From Acinetobacter gandensis (GTDB lineage Bacteria > Pseudomonadota > Gammaproteobacteria > Pseudomonadales > Moraxellaceae), in NCBI RefSeq assembly GCF_001678755.1, contig NZ_LZDS01000025.1:228851-292850 (forward strand): a stretch of 64,000 nucleotides of DNA, given 5' to 3'. The notes below the pieces were generated by a model. That model had not been told where the DNA came from and ran no database searches. It was given only the letters and a program-made list of their open reading frames with translations. The position numbers were made by a program, and so were the translations under genes. Shown here in pieces: positions 25,737 through 35,800 of this stretch (its first letter is position 1; the number at the start of each line of letters is the position of its first letter).

Positions 25737-26591
25737 ATGCCTGAATTACCAGAAGTAGAAACCACCAAAACCAGTCTATTGCCTTTACTAAATGAAAAAG
25801 TGTTGAAGGTGGATATTTATCAATCCAGTTTACGTTGGCCTATTCCTGATGACATTCAAAAACTGGTAGGGCAAAAACTCATAAAACTAAGTCGGCGGTC
25901 GAAATACATCTTAGCTGAGTTCGAACAAGACACGATGCTGTGGCATTTGGGCATGTCTGGTAGTTTCCGTATTTGTGAAGGTCATGAGGAACGTCGTAAG
26001 CATGACCATCTCATAATTCAGTTTGAAGACATGCAATTGCGCTACCATGACCCTCGCCGATTTGGCTGTATTTTATGGTTAGATCAAAATACTCAAACTA
26101 AGCTAATTGACACGTTAGGACCAGAACCCTTAAGTGATGCTTTTAATGCGGACTACCTATTCAATAAATTTAAAAATAAGAATACCGGCATTAAAGTTGC
26201 AATTATGGATAACCATGTTGTTGTTGGTGTCGGTAACATTTACGCGACTGAAAGCTTATTTAACCTTGGTATTCATCCTGCACAACCTGCTTCCAGTTTA
26301 AGCATGAACCAAGTTGAAAAAATGGTGCTTGAAATTAAGCGCATTCTTAAACAAGCGATTGATTTGGGTGGCTCTACCCTACGAGATTACAGTAATGCTA
26401 TGGGTGAAAATGGTTATTTCCAGCAAACACTACTGGCTTATGGGCGTGCTGGTGAGATGTGCATTAACTGTGAAACGACGTTGCAGAACCTTAAGCTCGG
26501 GCAACGGGCAAGCGTATTTTGTCCTGAATGTCAGCCATTAAAAAAGGTTAAAATGACCAGTAAGAAAGCCCTTAAAGGAAGCAAAGCATGA
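25737..26591 (+). CDS. mutM: Formamidopyrimidine-DNA glycosylase MutM (Fpg)
   Basis: A 284-residue base-excision-repair enzyme removing 8-oxoguanine and other oxidised purines. It has the invariant N-terminal PELPEVE, where Pro2 is the Schiff-base nucleophile and Glu3 the acid; a mid-protein HLGMSGSF; the DPRRFG loop near residue 105; and a C-terminal zinc finger CINC...CPEC ending with Gln. A short Lys-rich tail follows. The last four bases overlap the start of the parvulin gene (ATGA), so the two are translationally coupled. Confidence 0.97.
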   Translation: MPELPEVETTKTSLLPLLNEKVLKVDIYQSSLRWPIPDDIQKLVGQKLIKLSRRSKYILAEFEQDTMLWHLGMSGSFRICEGHEERRKHDHLIIQFEDMQLRYHDPRRFGCILWLDQNTQTKLIDTLGPEPLSDAFNADYLFNKFKNKNTGIKVAIMDNHVVVGVGNIYATESLFNLGIHPAQPASSLSMNQVEKMVLEIKRILKQAIDLGGSTLRDYSNAMGENGYFQQTLLAYGRAGEMCINCETTLQNLKLGQRASVFCPECQPLKKVKMTSKKALKGSKA

Positions 26592-26869
26592 AATCTGCTA
26601 TCGTCCGTCATATTTTAGTGAAAGATAAAGAGTTGTGTGAACAACTCAAAAAGAAAATTAAAGGCGGTGCAGATTTTGCCAAAATTGCCAAACAACATTC
26701 GACCTGTCCATCTGGGAAAAAAGGCGGTGAGCTGGGTGATATTAAAAAAGGTCAACTGGTCGGCCCAATCGATAAAGCCGTTTTCACATTGCCTGAACGT
26801 GAACTGCATGGCCCAATCAAAAGCCAATTTGGTTGGCATTTATTAGAAATTAAATTTCGAATGGATTAG
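26588..26869 (+). CDS. ppiC: Parvulin-type peptidyl-prolyl isomerase PpiC
   Basis: A 93-residue single-domain parvulin. Family blocks are VRHILVKD at the N-terminus, FAKIAKQHSTCPSGKKGGEL in the middle and FGWHLLEI at the C-terminus. It catalyses cis-trans isomerisation of prolyl peptide bonds; with no signal peptide it should be cytosolic like E. coli PpiC. Its ATG overlaps the mutM stop. The functional link to a DNA glycosylase is not obvious. Confidence 0.95.
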   Translation: MKSAIVRHILVKDKELCEQLKKKIKGGADFAKIAKQHSTCPSGKKGGELGDIKKGQLVGPIDKAVFTLPERELHGPIKSQFGWHLLEIKFRMD

Positions 26870-26957
26870 TCATTTCCCCCCTCTTCTGATGAAGCAGTGT
26901 TTCTCACCTTTAATAAAGGAAGGAAAAGCCCCCCTTTAAAAAAGGGATTTAGGGAAA

Positions 26958-26990
26958 TTAAAAAACGGCACTTTTAGCGCCGTTTTTTAA
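26958..26990. terminator. Terminator between ppiC and mscL
   Basis: AAAAACGGC / GCCGTTTTTT with an internal loop, between convergent genes and therefore usable from both sides. Confidence 0.85.
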
Positions 26991-27003
26991 TTCAAAAGTT
27001 CAA

Positions 27004-27441
27004 TTAACCTTTGCGTTTTAATTCATCACGAATTTCACGAAGTAATTCGATATCTTCCGGAGTCGCTTCAGGTTCAGGCGCTGCTTCTTCTGCTTTATCA
27101 CGGCGTAGTTTGTTCATCAGTTTCACCAACCAGAACACTACCCATGCTAAAAGCAAGAAGTTAATAAGAATGGTTAAGAAGTTACCATAGGCCAAGACAT
27201 TTAAACCGGCATCTTGTGCTGCTTTTAAAGTAGTTACATTATTCGGATTATCGCCCAAGACAACAAACCAATTTGAATAATCAACATCACCGCCCAGAAT
27301 CCATGAAATCAATGGCATCACGATATCTTTTACCATTGAATCAATAATTTTACCGAACGCACCACCGATGATCACACCGACAGCCAAGTCCATCACGTTG
27401 CCTTTTACGGCAAATTCTTTAAATTCTTGAATAATACTCAT
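27004..27441 (-). CDS. mscL: Large-conductance mechanosensitive channel MscL
   Basis: A 145-residue channel that opens under membrane tension to release solutes on hypo-osmotic shock. Family features are [20 protein letters not shown] at the N-terminus (first helix, pore-lining), a second helix near residues 84-105, and a charged C-terminal bundle with [13 protein letters not shown]. Length is typical. It is a single-gene unit in the inner membrane. Confidence 0.97.
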   Translation of the reverse strand: MSIIQEFKEFAVKGNVMDLAVGVIIGGAFGKIIDSMVKDIVMPLISWILGGDVDYSNWFVVLGDNPNNVTTLKAAQDAGLNVLAYGNFLTILINFLLLAWVVFWLVKLMNKLRRDKAEEAAPEPEATPEDIELLREIRDELKRKG

Positions 27442-27672
27442 GTTATCTCCAGAAATTTTTTTCAGCTTTAATTTTGTGACGAAGTATACATTATATCTGT
27501 ATAACTATTTCCACCTAATTTACTTGGTTTTTATTAGATTCTAAATGCCATGTATAAAAATTCACACAAAACATTTTTCTCTATATTAAAAAGGATTTAT
27601 CAATATTATGCATGTCAGATTAAATGAATAAACTCATTCAAGTTTTTCTTTTTTATTCAAAACATCCATGCA

Positions 27673-27708
27673 TAAAAAAACCGCTAACCTAAGTCAGCGG
27701 TTTTTTTC
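27673..27708 (-). terminator. Terminator of typA
   Basis: CCGCT / AGCGG stem with a 10-base partly paired loop, flanked by seven A and seven T, 14 bases after the typA stop on the minus strand. Confidence 0.85.
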
Positions 27709-27720
27709 AGAACGATAAAA

Positions 27721-29556
27721 TTAACCGTTACGGTTACGTTTACGTTCGTTTTCAGTCAACCAACGCTTACGAATACGGATTGACTTAGGTGTTACTTCAA
27801 CTAACTCGTCATCTTCAATAAATTCAAGTGCTTGTTCAAGCGTAAATTCAATGTTAGGAACAAGTGTTAACGCATCATCAGTACCAGAAGCACGTACGTT
27901 TGTTAACTGTTTCGCTTTAGTTGGGTTTACAGTCATGTCGTCTGAACGTGAGTTAATACCTACGATCATACCTTCATAAACTTCTAACTGTGGTTTAGCG
28001 AATAGACGACCACGGTCTTGAAGTGTAAACAATGCATAGCCCAAGCAAGTACCTTGAACCATAGAAATCAATACACCGTTTTGACGTTTCGCAACAGTAC
28101 CTTGTTTCATAGGACCGTAGTGCGAGAAGCTTGATGTCATGATGCCTGTACCTGAAGTCATTGTTAAGAATTCAGAACGGAAACCAATCAAGCCACGTGA
28201 AGGAACAGTCGCTTCAATACGGATACGGCCTTTACCGTCAACTTCCATATTTGTCATTTCACCTTTACGGTGACCCATTTGTTCCATTACAGAACCTTGG
28301 TGCTGTTCTTCAACGTCAAACGTTACGTTTTCGTAAGGTTCTTGTTTTTCACCATCAACTTCTTTCAAGATTACTTGTGGACGAGATACGCCCATTTCGA
28401 AACCTTCACGACGCATGTTTTCAATAAGTACTGAAAGGTGAAGTTCACCACGACCAGATACTTTGAAACGGTCTGGACTGTCAGTATCTTCAACACGTAG
28501 TGCTACGTTGTGAATCAATTCGCGGTCAAGACGTTCACGAATATTACGTGAAGTTACGAATTTACCTTCTTTACCAGCAAACGGTGAGTTGTTTACTTGG
28601 AAAGTCATAGACACTGTAGGTTCGTCTACAGAAAGCGCTGGAAGAGCTTCAACTGCTTTTGGATCACAGATTGTGTCAGAGATATGAAGTTCATCAATAC
28701 CTGTTACACAAACGATATCACCAGCAGAAGCTGATTCTACGTCGATACGTTCTAAACCATGGTAACCCATGATTTTTAAGATACGGCCGTTACGTGTTTT
28801 ACCGTCTTTGTCGATTACAGTTACAGGCGTGTTTAATTTCACTGAACCACGTTGAATACGACCAACACCGATAACACCAACGAAGCTGTTATAGTCAAGT
28901 GAAGACACTTGCATTTGGAATGGACCATCAACATCAACTGCTGGTGGTTCAACAATGTCTACGATTGTTTGGAACAATGGCGTCATGTCTTCAGCTAGTT
29001 CTTCTGGAGATGGACCAGCCACACCACGAAGACCTGAAGCATATACAACTGGGAAGTCTAACTGTTCGTCAGTACCACCAAGGTTGTCGAATAAATCGAA
29101 TACTTGGTCAATTACCCAGTCTGGACGTGCACTTGGCTTATCCACTTTGTTGATAATTACGATTGGTTTCAAACCACGTGCGAACGCTTTTTGCGTTACG
29201 AAACGAGTTTGTGGCATTGGACCTTCTTGAGAGTCAACAAGAAGTAGTACACAGTCAACCATCGACATTACACGTTCAACTTCGCCACCGAAGTCGGCGT
29301 GTCCCGGGGTGTCCACGATGTTGATACGGTATTCAGTATTTGTACGAGCATCAGTCCATTTAATTGCAGTGTTTTTTGCAAGAATGGTAATACCACGTTC
29401 GCTTTCAATAGCGCCCGAATCCATTACACGTTCGATCTCGCCTGCGCGATCGCCAAGAGCACCTGATTGTTGTAAAAGTTTGTCAACTAGAGTTGTTTTA
29501 CCATGGTCGACGTGCGCGATGATGGCAATGTTACGGAGAGTTTTAATATCTGACAT
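27721..29556 (-). CDS. typA: Translational GTPase TypA/BipA
   Basis: A 611-residue ribosome-associated GTPase involved in 50S assembly and growth under stress. G motifs are AHVDHGKTT (residues 14-22), [16 protein letters not shown] (switch II) and NKVDKP. The EF-G-like domains and the BipA-specific C-terminal domain follow, with [17 protein letters not shown] and the basic tail [16 protein letters not shown]. It is transcribed divergently from the NCS2 permease gene. Confidence 0.97.
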   Translation of the reverse strand: MSDIKTLRNIAIIAHVDHGKTTLVDKLLQQSGALGDRAGEIERVMDSGAIESERGITILAKNTAIKWTDARTNTEYRINIVDTPGHADFGGEVERVMSMVDCVLLLVDSQEGPMPQTRFVTQKAFARGLKPIVIINKVDKPSARPDWVIDQVFDLFDNLGGTDEQLDFPVVYASGLRGVAGPSPEELAEDMTPLFQTIVDIVEPPAVDVDGPFQMQVSSLDYNSFVGVIGVGRIQRGSVKLNTPVTVIDKDGKTRNGRILKIMGYHGLERIDVESASAGDIVCVTGIDELHISDTICDPKAVEALPALSVDEPTVSMTFQVNNSPFAGKEGKFVTSRNIRERLDRELIHNVALRVEDTDSPDRFKVSGRGELHLSVLIENMRREGFEMGVSRPQVILKEVDGEKQEPYENVTFDVEEQHQGSVMEQMGHRKGEMTNMEVDGKGRIRIEATVPSRGLIGFRSEFLTMTSGTGIMTSSFSHYGPMKQGTVAKRQNGVLISMVQGTCLGYALFTLQDRGRLFAKPQLEVYEGMIVGINSRSDDMTVNPTKAKQLTNVRASGTDDALTLVPNIEFTLEQALEFIEDDELVEVTPKSIRIRKRWLTENERKRNRNG

Positions 29557-29670
29557 GTTAATTCGATACGCCTAAAGTTTGAGGGCAAATTATACAGAAA
29601 AAATATAGATTTTAGTAGTGACAGTTTATTGACAATGACAATTTTTTTGACGACTGACACGCTTTAGGTT

Positions 29671-29698
29671 TTGTAAAGCTGTGTAAACAGATTAGAAT
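29671..29698 (+). promoter_or_regulatory. Candidate sigma-70 promoter of the permease gene
   Basis: TTGTAA and TAGAAT separated by 16 bases, with the -10 about 32 bases before the ATG at 29730. This is a reading by eye with no support beyond the motif fit. Confidence 0.35.
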
Positions 29699-29729
29699 AG
29701 CGCCACCTAGCCTTAATTTTCAGTGCCGC

Positions 29730-31100
29730 ATGTCTGATATCAATCAATCTCCCACCCCCAAAGATCAACTTGATTTAGTCTATGGACTTAATGATCGACC
29801 TAAACCACTTATCGCATTTTTAGCAGCGTTCCAACATCTATTGGCCATTATTGTCCCAATTGTGACACCTGGTTTGCTGATCTGTTTAGCACTTGGCGTG
29901 TCCAAAGAAGACACCAATATGATTCTTTCGATGTCATTGGTGATCTCAGGGATTGCAACGTTCTTGCAATGTAAAAAAGTGGGCCCTTTTGGTGCAGGTC
30001 TTCTCATTGTACAGGGCACAAGTTTCAACTTTATTGGACCTATTATTGGTATTGGCTCGGCAATGGTTGCAGCAGGGACACCTGTTGAAGCCGTGATGGC
30101 ATCAATTTTTGGTGTGGTCATTGCTGGTTCGTTCATTGAAATGGGTGTTTCACGTATTTTACCTTGGGTAAAAAAACTCATCACACCTTTAGTCACCGGT
30201 ATTGTCGTGTTATTGATTGGTCTTACCTTAATTAAAGAAGGCCTGATCAGCATGGGTGGTGGTTATCAAGCCATGGGGGATAAAACCTTTGCCAATGCAG
30301 ACAATCTCATCATGTCATGTACAGTTTTGGCACTTATTATCTTACTGAATCGTGTACGTATTACATGGGTGAAAAGTTCTGCCATCTTAATTGCCTTAGT
30401 CGTGGGTTATATCCTTGCAGGCTTTATGGGTCATTTGAACTTCGATGGTTTAAAAGATGCGCCGCTTATTCAAGTCCCAACACCTATGCACTTTGGCTTA
30501 AGCTTTTCTTGGAGCCTTTTCATTCCAATGGCATTTATCTACCTAGTAACCTCTTTAGAGGCAATTGGTGATATTACTGCCACTTCTAAGCTTTCAAACC
30601 AAGCAGTAGATGGCCCTGAATGGATGAAGCGTATTAAAGGTGGTGTATTGGTCAATGGTGCAAATTCATTCCTTGCTGGTATCTTTAACACGTTCCCAAG
30701 CTCTGTATTTGCACAAAATAATGGGGTAATTCAGTTAACAGGTGTAGCTAGCCGTTATGTGGGTATTTGGATTGCAGCCTTACTGATCATCTTAGGTTTA
30801 TTACCCGCTGTTGCTGGGGTTATTCAAGCTGTTCCGCAAGCCGTTTTAGGTGGCGCAGTTATGGTGATGTTTGGTGCTGTAGCAGCATCTGGCATCAATA
30901 TTTTGTCAGGTGTTCATCTAGATCGTCGTGCCCTACTGATCATCGCTATTTCATTGGCACTAGGTCTAGGTGTTGCACAAGTACCACAAATTCTTGAACA
31001 CCTTCCTGAATTGTTCCGTAATATCTTCAGTTCAGGCGTTGCAACTGGTGGTATTGCTGCCCTTATATTGAATATTGTTCTTCCAGAAGTGAAGAAATAA
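29730..31100 (+). CDS. NCS2 family nucleobase permease (xanthine/uracil type)
   Basis: A 456-residue inner-membrane transporter with about 14 hydrophobic segments. NCS2 features are FLAAFQHLLAIIVPIVTPGL near residue 30, the QGTSFNFIGPI segment near 94, FIYLVTSLEAIGD near 272 and the late Asn/Gln-containing motif in NTFPSSVFAQNNGVIQLTG near 315. The pattern leans to the xanthine/uric-acid branch rather than UraA. It imports a purine base with protons. No purine-degradation genes are adjacent. Confidence 0.87.
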   Translation: MSDINQSPTPKDQLDLVYGLNDRPKPLIAFLAAFQHLLAIIVPIVTPGLLICLALGVSKEDTNMILSMSLVISGIATFLQCKKVGPFGAGLLIVQGTSFNFIGPIIGIGSAMVAAGTPVEAVMASIFGVVIAGSFIEMGVSRILPWVKKLITPLVTGIVVLLIGLTLIKEGLISMGGGYQAMGDKTFANADNLIMSCTVLALIILLNRVRITWVKSSAILIALVVGYILAGFMGHLNFDGLKDAPLIQVPTPMHFGLSFSWSLFIPMAFIYLVTSLEAIGDITATSKLSNQAVDGPEWMKRIKGGVLVNGANSFLAGIFNTFPSSVFAQNNGVIQLTGVASRYVGIWIAALLIILGLLPAVAGVIQAVPQAVLGGAVMVMFGAVAASGINILSGVHLDRRALLIIAISLALGLGVAQVPQILEHLPELFRNIFSSGVATGGIAALILNIVLPEVKK

Positions 31101-31113
31101 GTTCATTTGTCTT

Positions 31114-31151
31114 TAACACTGCCTAGGCATTTGCCTGGGCAGTGTTTTTTG
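31114..31151 (+). terminator. Terminator of the NCS2 permease gene
   Basis: AACACTGCC / GGCAGTGTT outer stem with further pairing inside (AGGC / GCCT), followed by TTTTTT. Confidence 0.9.
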
Positions 31152-31165
31152 TGATGGAGAGATCA

Positions 31166-32197
31166 ATGGATCTAACAAGCGAAGTCGTCATGCGACAAAT
31201 CGATTTATTGAAAGGTCGGGTGCTCTTTATTAATGCACCGACAGATGACTTATTGAGTCAATTCACTGATGACATCACCGCTTCAATCTGGTGTTGGAAT
31301 TTTAATGACTACCAATATTTTCAATCACAACAATCAAAAGTACATTTTGGTGTCGAATTTCCCGAGGGTGAATTTGATCAAGCTGTTATTTTTGTACCGA
31401 AATCAAAAGAATTACTCAATTACCTTTTACACAATGTTGCAAGTCATTTGAGTGCTGGCTCATCTATTTTTCTAGTCGGTGAGAAAAAAGGTGGCGTAGA
31501 ACGTGCCGCTAAGCAAATGCAACCTTATGGCAAAACTTTAAAAATTGACAGTGCACGTCACTGTCAAATGTGGCAAACCCATTTAGAAAAGACCATTACT
31601 CCTAAACCATTAAGCGAATGGGTACAACAATATACAGTTGATACGCCAAATGGCGAATTAACCATTTGCGCATTGCCAGGTGTCTTTAGTCAGAATCGAC
31701 TTGATGTCGGTACAGCAACTTTATTACCTTATTTGTCTAAAGTGACATCAGGTAAAATTGCCGACTTTGGCTGTGGCGCTGGGGTGATTAGTGCGTATTT
31801 AGCCAAACTCAATCCTAAAAATCGTATTTTTGCGATGGATGTCGATGCTTTTGCATTAACCTCTACACAAATGACGTTTGAGCAAAATCAGCTTGAACCT
31901 GAACAACTTGAGATTAAAGCAGTCACAGGCATTCAGGATGCTCCACTATTTTTACATGCCATTGTCAGCAATCCCCCCTTTCATCAAGGGATTCAAACAG
32001 ACTACAATGCCAGCGAAAATCTCTGCAAGACCTCGCGCAGACACTTAAAGTCTGGGGGTGAACTGTGGATCGTTGCTAACCGATTCCTCAATTACCCAAC
32101 ATTAATTGAGCAAAATTTCGGTCAATGCACAATTAAAGCAGACCAACAAGGTTTTAAAGTTTTGTTTGCGAGCACGCAAAAAAATATTAAGGAATAA
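31166..32197 (+). CDS. rsmC: 16S rRNA m2G1207 methyltransferase RsmC-like
   Basis: A 343-residue two-domain methyltransferase: a degenerate N-terminal domain and a C-terminal catalytic Rossmann domain. The SAM-binding [14 protein letters not shown] is near residue 198, and the N2-guanine motif SNPPFHQG near residue 270, followed by [15 protein letters not shown], as in RsmC. RsmC methylates G1207 in 16S rRNA; RlmG is the close alternative. The start at 31166 follows GGAGAG by 4 bases. Its stop overlaps the lysP start (TAATG), so the pair is coupled. Confidence 0.87.
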   Translation: MDLTSEVVMRQIDLLKGRVLFINAPTDDLLSQFTDDITASIWCWNFNDYQYFQSQQSKVHFGVEFPEGEFDQAVIFVPKSKELLNYLLHNVASHLSAGSSIFLVGEKKGGVERAAKQMQPYGKTLKIDSARHCQMWQTHLEKTITPKPLSEWVQQYTVDTPNGELTICALPGVFSQNRLDVGTATLLPYLSKVTSGKIADFGCGAGVISAYLAKLNPKNRIFAMDVDAFALTSTQMTFEQNQLEPEQLEIKAVTGIQDAPLFLHAIVSNPPFHQGIQTDYNASENLCKTSRRHLKSGGELWIVANRFLNYPTLIEQNFGQCTIKADQQGFKVLFASTQKNIKE

Positions 32198-33663
32198 TGA
32201 TGAGCGAAACACAACAACCGACCCAGCTTAAACGTAAGCTGGGCGCTCGCCATCTCAATATGATTGCAATTGGTGGCTCAATCGGTACAGGTTTATTCCT
32301 TGCATCGGGTGCGACCATTGCCAACGCTGGCCCAGGCGGCGCCCTACTCGCATATTGCTTAATTGGTATCATGATTTACTTCTTGATGACCAGTTTAGGT
32401 GAGTTGGCAACACATAACCCTACTTCTGGTGCATTTTTTACCTATGGTACAAAGTATGTCGAAGGTGGCTTTGGCTTCGCATTGGGTTGGAACTATTGGT
32501 ATAACTGGGCCATTACCGTTGCATTTGAATTGGTCGCAGTCCAATTCATTATGAAATTTTGGTTTCCAGACATTCCAGGTTTCTACTGGAGTGCGATATT
32601 CTTAGCAATTATTTTTGCCATTAACGCTTTAACCGTAAAAGGCTTTGGTGAAAGTGAGTTTTTATTCTCATTGGTTAAAGTCGTTGCGATTATTGCATTC
32701 ATCATCATTGGTTTATTCATGATTGGTAAGATCATGCTTACTTCTGATGTCCCTGCATTTGCAAACTGGACCAAAGGTGAAGCACCATTTGTAGGTGGTC
32801 TCCAAGCATTGATTGGTGTGGCGATGATTGCAGGATTCTCTTTCCAAGGGACAGAGATGGTTGGTGTTGCTGCTGGTGAATCTAAAGATCCTAAGAAAAC
32901 GATTCCTGTTGCGATTAAACAAATCTTCTGGCGTATTTTATTGTTCTATGTAGTGTGTATTTTCATCATTGGTACGCTCATTGCCTACGATGATCCACGT
33001 CTATTACAAGCTGCAGCGACAGACAACATTACCCTTTCACCTTTTACGCTCCTTTATGAAAAAGCAGGTTTTGCATTTGCTGCCAGCTTAATGAACGCCG
33101 TGATTCTCACTGCAATTTTATCAGCGGGTAACTCTGGGATGTATTCCTCTACACGTATGCTGTTTGATATGGCACGTAAAGGTAGCGCACCAAAATGGTT
33201 TGCACGCCTTGACCCCCGTGGCGTACCAATGAATGCACTGTATGCGACAACTGCTATTGCAGCGCTATGCTTCTTAACCACATTCTTAGGTGAGCAAGAA
33301 GTATTTAACTGGTTGCTCAACATGTCTGGTATGTGTGGCTTTATCGTTTGGTTAGGTATTGCAATTTCACATTACCGCTTCCGTAAAGGTTACTTAGCTC
33401 AAGGTTATAAACTTGAAGACCTCGCATACAAAGCCAAGTTCTTCCCTTTCGCACCTTGGTTTGCATTCATTTTATGTGCCATTGTTGTCCTAGGTCAAAA
33501 CTATCAAGCGGTTCAATCTGGTGACTGGATGGGAGTTTTATCTACCTATATCAGCCTTCCATTGTTCCTTGCGATCTGGCTTGGATATAAATGGAAAAAT
33601 AAAACCAAATTAGTTGCGTATCAAGAAATGGATGTTAAACCCATGAATGTTGATCAAGACTAA
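32197..33663 (+). CDS. lysP: Lysine-type amino acid permease (LysP family)
   Basis: A 488-residue APC-superfamily transporter with 12 predicted helices. It begins after a short tail with MIAIGGSIGTGLFLASGATI and continues FLMTSLGELATHNPTSGAF, ending the first block with FALGWNYWYNWAITVAFE; these are close to LysP, the lysine:proton symporter. Two Met codons stand in tandem at the start and the second may be the true one. It directly overlaps rsmC, an unusual partner. Lysine specificity is inferred from overall resemblance. Confidence 0.87.
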   Translation: MMSETQQPTQLKRKLGARHLNMIAIGGSIGTGLFLASGATIANAGPGGALLAYCLIGIMIYFLMTSLGELATHNPTSGAFFTYGTKYVEGGFGFALGWNYWYNWAITVAFELVAVQFIMKFWFPDIPGFYWSAIFLAIIFAINALTVKGFGESEFLFSLVKVVAIIAFIIIGLFMIGKIMLTSDVPAFANWTKGEAPFVGGLQALIGVAMIAGFSFQGTEMVGVAAGESKDPKKTIPVAIKQIFWRILLFYVVCIFIIGTLIAYDDPRLLQAAATDNITLSPFTLLYEKAGFAFAASLMNAVILTAILSAGNSGMYSSTRMLFDMARKGSAPKWFARLDPRGVPMNALYATTAIAALCFLTTFLGEQEVFNWLLNMSGMCGFIVWLGIAISHYRFRKGYLAQGYKLEDLAYKAKFFPFAPWFAFILCAIVVLGQNYQAVQSGDWMGVLSTYISLPLFLAIWLGYKWKNKTKLVAYQEMDVKPMNVDQD

Positions 33664-33668
33664 ATATT

Positions 33669-33699
33669 TAAAAAGCAGCTTTCGAGCTGCTTTTTTTAT
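33669..33699 (+). terminator. Terminator of lysP
   Basis: AAAAGCAGCT / AGCTGCTTTT with a TTCG tetraloop, followed by further T residues. Confidence 0.92.
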
Positions 33700-33725
33700 C
33701 CTAGAAATTTAATATTTTTATAAAT

Positions 33726-34271
33726 TTACACGTCTGTAAATTCTTCATCTCTCATTACAAAATTTCGATCATCAATAACGATTACTTGCTGACATATACC
33801 AGGCTGTTCGCGTTGCTGCTGAAACAGACCTGCAGACATTGCATCAAAACTATCAAAAAAACAAATCTCATGCTCATCCATAGAATAAATGAGCGAATGA
33901 TTCCCCACCCCCTCTAAAGTATCGTAATACACAATAACAAAGCGTCCAGCTTCAACAAGCTGCTGGATTTCTTGATAGCCCAAGACACCATTTACAGGAA
34001 TATTTAATTCATTTGCTTCAAGATAACATTCAATTTCAGTTTGATGCTGTTCAGGATCATGTTCTGTAAAAAAATCCACATCAAGTCCAAGTTTTTTAAG
34101 GCCAACAGCAAGTGCAATTCCAAAGGTACCATCTTGATTATTATGTCTACACAATTGGACCAAATCCGTAATATCAAGATCAACACCATAGTGATGAAAA
34201 ATCATCCAAATTGCATAGATACCACCATTGGCTTCTAAATTTTGCAAATCTTCAGGGATATCAATGCTCAT
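33726..34271 (-). CDS. C39-like papain-fold protein, probably inactive
   Basis: A 181-residue protein with the layout of the C39 peptidase-like family: an N-terminal helix ANGGIYAIWMIFHHYGVDLD followed by GTFGIALAVGLKKLGLDVDF, a middle strand region, and NHSLIYSMDEHEICFFDS carrying the His. The catalytic Cys expected in the first helix (usually CG or CA) is replaced: the sequence there is ANGGI. It may thus bind peptides rather than cut them. No transporter is adjacent. The start at 34271 is the first ATG; an earlier TTG is less likely. Confidence in the fold is moderate. Confidence 0.6.
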   Translation of the reverse strand: MSIDIPEDLQNLEANGGIYAIWMIFHHYGVDLDITDLVQLCRHNNQDGTFGIALAVGLKKLGLDVDFFTEHDPEQHQTEIECYLEANELNIPVNGVLGYQEIQQLVEAGRFVIVYYDTLEGVGNHSLIYSMDEHEICFFDSFDAMSAGLFQQQREQPGICQQVIVIDDRNFVMRDEEFTDV

Positions 34272-34318
34272 GAATACACTCAATTTTACTGAATATTAAA
34301 TTTTACTTATATTTAAGC

Positions 34319-34351
34319 ATAAAAAAAGCGGCTCATCAGAGCCGCTTTTCT
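34319..34351 (-). terminator. Terminator of ompA
   Basis: GCGGCTC / GAGCCGC with an ATCA loop; on the minus strand it is followed by seven T. Confidence 0.93.
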
Positions 34352-34371
34352 TTACCTAAGTAAAACTCAAA

Positions 34372-35421
34372 TTATTGAGCTTGACCAGGTTGAGCCACTA
34401 CAGTACGGCTACCAGAAATAGTCGCGAATACACGACGGTTCATAGCACGGCCTTCTTTAGTGTTGTTGTCAGCGATCGGTTGATCCCATGCAAAGCCTTG
34501 AGTAGAAAGACGAGCTGGATCTACGTTGTATTCGTTAACAAGTGAAGATTTAACAGAGTTAGCACGAGCAAGTGATAAACGTTCGTTTAGAGCACGTGGA
34601 CCAGTGTTATCTGTGTGACCTTCGATGTTTGCTGTAGCGTTAGGGTATTCAACTAACTTTTCAGCAACTTTAGCGATTTCAGGTTTGTATTGATCTTTGA
34701 TGTTTGATTTGTTTGTATCAAAGAACACACGAAGTTCCATGTTAAGGTCTTCAGTCAACTCTTGTGGAGCTGGAGCTACAGGAGCTACAGGAGCTACAGG
34801 AGCAACTTCAACTACAGGAGCAGCTGGTTTAAGGTGACCACCAAGAACTACGTTAAGACCAGCTAAAGCTGTATAGTTCCAGAAATCTTCGTCAATGTTG
34901 TAAGTAGCACGAGCTTCAGTACGTAGAGATAAAGCATCGTTTAAGCGCCAGAAAGCACCTAGACCAGCATTACCCAAAGTACCTTCTTCAGTAGTACCAC
35001 GGTCAGTACCAGCACCACGAGCATTTACGTCGTCAAATTTGTATTTGTAGTGACCAGCACCTAACAATACATATGGCTTAACTTTGCTGTCGTAGTTTTT
35101 AGTGATCAAATCAGAAGTAGCATAGAAGTTACCATTGATTTGAGTTTGTTTGTACTCACCCCAATCAGTATCCACATCGCCTTTAACTTGGTTGTATTCA
35201 GCTTCGAAACCTAACCATGGAGTTAATTCAACACCAAGTGCTGCACCAACAAACAAGTCGTCTTGTAGCTCAGGACTTTCAGTTAAGTTACCGCGGCTGT
35301 TGTTGTGTTGAGAATCTTGGAAAGTGTAACCAAGCATTAATGGAGTAACAGTTACGCCTGCGTTTGCAGCTGCTAAAGGAGCAGCTACGAGCATTGCTAA
35401 TGCAATACGACTCATTTTCAT
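34372..35421 (-). CDS. ompA: Outer-membrane protein OmpA (Omp38 type)
   Basis: A 349-residue major outer-membrane protein. It has a signal peptide ending AAANA, an 8-strand N-terminal barrel (to about residue 205), a linker with VAP repeated four times, and a C-terminal peptidoglycan-binding OmpA domain ([42 protein letters not shown]). It tethers the outer membrane to peptidoglycan and acts as a slow porin; in A. baumannii it is a virulence factor. GGAGGAT precedes the ATG at 35421. Confidence 0.97.
   Translation of the reverse strand: MKMSRIALAMLVAAPLAAANAGVTVTPLMLGYTFQDSQHNNSRGNLTESPELQDDLFVGAALGVELTPWLGFEAEYNQVKGDVDTDWGEYKQTQINGNFYATSDLITKNYDSKVKPYVLLGAGHYKYKFDDVNARGAGTDRGTTEEGTLGNAGLGAFWRLNDALSLRTEARATYNIDEDFWNYTALAGLNVVLGGHLKPAAPVVEVAPVAPVAPVAPAPQELTEDLNMELRVFFDTNKSNIKDQYKPEIAKVAEKLVEYPNATANIEGHTDNTGPRALNERLSLARANSVKSSLVNEYNVDPARLSTQGFAWDQPIADNNTKEGRAMNRRVFATISGSRTVVAQPGQAQ
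34766..34803. repeat. Short in-frame tandem repeat in the ompA linker
   Basis: The 9-base unit GGAGCTACA occurs three times in a row and continues imperfectly, coding the Val-Ala-Pro repeats of the OmpA linker on the other strand. Unit number could vary between strains by slippage without breaking the frame. Confidence 0.75.
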
Positions 35422-35800
35422 GGATTTATCCTCCAGAGATAACAATTGTTGTTCAAGCTCAAGCCGAAAAATTGGCTATCCTGAGATAGGCTTTCTTATA
35501 CCCCAGTTTTTTTTTTAAGCTATTCACGCTGAATCATACAAACACTTTATTCTTTTTCCAAGTGCTTGATTAATCTAATCAAGTAAATTATTGACAAAAT
35601 TACTTACAATTTCCGTTGTAATTCGGTAAATTTTTACTCAATTTTGAGCAGTGAATCGCCTATTGTCACTTGCTATTTTTATTTTAACAGCTTTATCAAA
35701 AATTGAGTAATAAAATTCTATACTCAAAATTCATAAAACGATCAAAGCATATTTATAACACTAGACAAAGAAAAATAATATTAAAATTAGGATTAAATAA
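35422..35800. other. Divergent upstream region of ompA and the pseudopilin gene
   Basis: About 380 bases with no gene. It holds the ompA leader and promoter. Notable elements are a run of T near 35507-35516 and two related motifs, CTCAATTTTGAG near 35638-35649 and ATTGAGTAATAAAATTCTAT near 35701, suggesting an inverted-repeat regulatory site. No riboswitch is recognised. Confidence 0.4.

Noticed and set aside
34766..34803. Short repeats in ompA as a CRISPR array
   Set aside because: Units are contiguous, in frame and without spacers; they code a Val-Ala-Pro linker.
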